A stretch of DNA of 5,742 nucleotides from Patulibacter sp052039575 (GTDB lineage: Bacteria; Actinomycetota; Thermoleophilia; Solirubrobacterales; Solirubrobacteraceae): positions 1-5,742 of the forward strand of contig JBQGEK010000057.1 of NCBI GenBank assembly GCA_052039575.1, given 5' to 3'. Positions 5,676-5,742 of this stretch are shown piece after piece. Position 1 is the first letter of the stretch, and every line of letters starts with the position of its first letter. The notes under the pieces were generated by a model. That model made no database searches, was not told the DNA's origin, and worked only from the letters and a program-made list of their open reading frames with translations. A program made the translations under genes and the position numbers.

Positions 5676-5681
5676 AGCGTA
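5676..5681 (-). promoter_or_regulatory. Candidate -10 box of smpB
   Basis: TACGCT (TANNNT) ends 9 bases before the ATG, giving a predicted leader of only about 0-3 nt. Only the outer T-A...T positions match consensus, and the -35 region (around 5698-5705) is weak, so this is supported mostly by the shared arrangement with the other genes. Confidence 0.4.
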
Positions 5682-5687
5682 GCGCGC

Positions 5688-5718
5688 GACGCGCGCGTGA
5701 CCGTCCCCGACGCGCGCG
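5688..5718. repeat. 10-bp direct repeat upstream of smpB
   Basis: GACGCGCGCG occurs at 5688-5697 and 5709-5718, start to start 21 bp, which is two DNA turns. The copies flank where a -35 element for smpB would sit. Alternating CG is common in such GC-rich DNA, so chance is a real explanation. The rest of the right edge (5719-5742) shows nothing I can identify. Confidence 0.4.
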
Positions 5719-5742
5719 GAACGCACCGGCATCGGACCCTAC

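Overview
This is a high-GC window (about 70% G+C by eye, strong G/C preference at third codon positions) from a bacterium that is most likely an actinomycete in the broad sense. The evidence is the TANNNT-type -10 boxes, the apparent lack of Shine-Dalgarno sites at starts, and a tmRNA tag (ADSHEYALAA) that resembles the mycobacterial tag as I recall it. A deep-branching class such as Thermoleophilia is possible, but I cannot prove it from the sequence.

Layout, left to right. (1) A four-helix membrane protein of unknown function on the + strand, probably cut by the left edge (2-847). (2) A perfect 12-bp hairpin that ends the convergent ssrA transcript (863-889). (3) ssrA (tmRNA) on the - strand (899-1262), with recognisable tRNA-like ends, pseudoknots, a ten-codon tag frame (1139-1171) and its own sigma70-type promoter (1312-1340). 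(4) An AI-2E/PerM-family membrane protein with a very acidic C-terminal tail, - strand (1362-2558). (5) A RimJ/RimL-type GNAT acetyltransferase, - strand (2646-3242). (6) An M3-family oligoendopeptidase (PepF-like), + strand, divergent from the GNAT gene (3323-5149). (7) smpB, - strand (5184-5666), convergent with pepF, with a hairpin between them.

How the genes relate. The main functional theme is trans-translation: the RNA (ssrA) and its protein partner (SmpB) lie on the same strand about 4 kb apart, separated by unrelated genes. The oligopeptidase is a plausible downstream user of peptides released by proteolysis, but that link is only inference. No mobile element, CRISPR array, phage gene or evident new multigene system is visible. 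The points worth a second look are the apparently leaderless start architecture shared by four genes, details of the tmRNA (resume codon, tandem G·U in the acceptor stem), unusual residues in the SmpB C-terminal GKK-x-x-DKR motif, and the acidic tail of the transporter.
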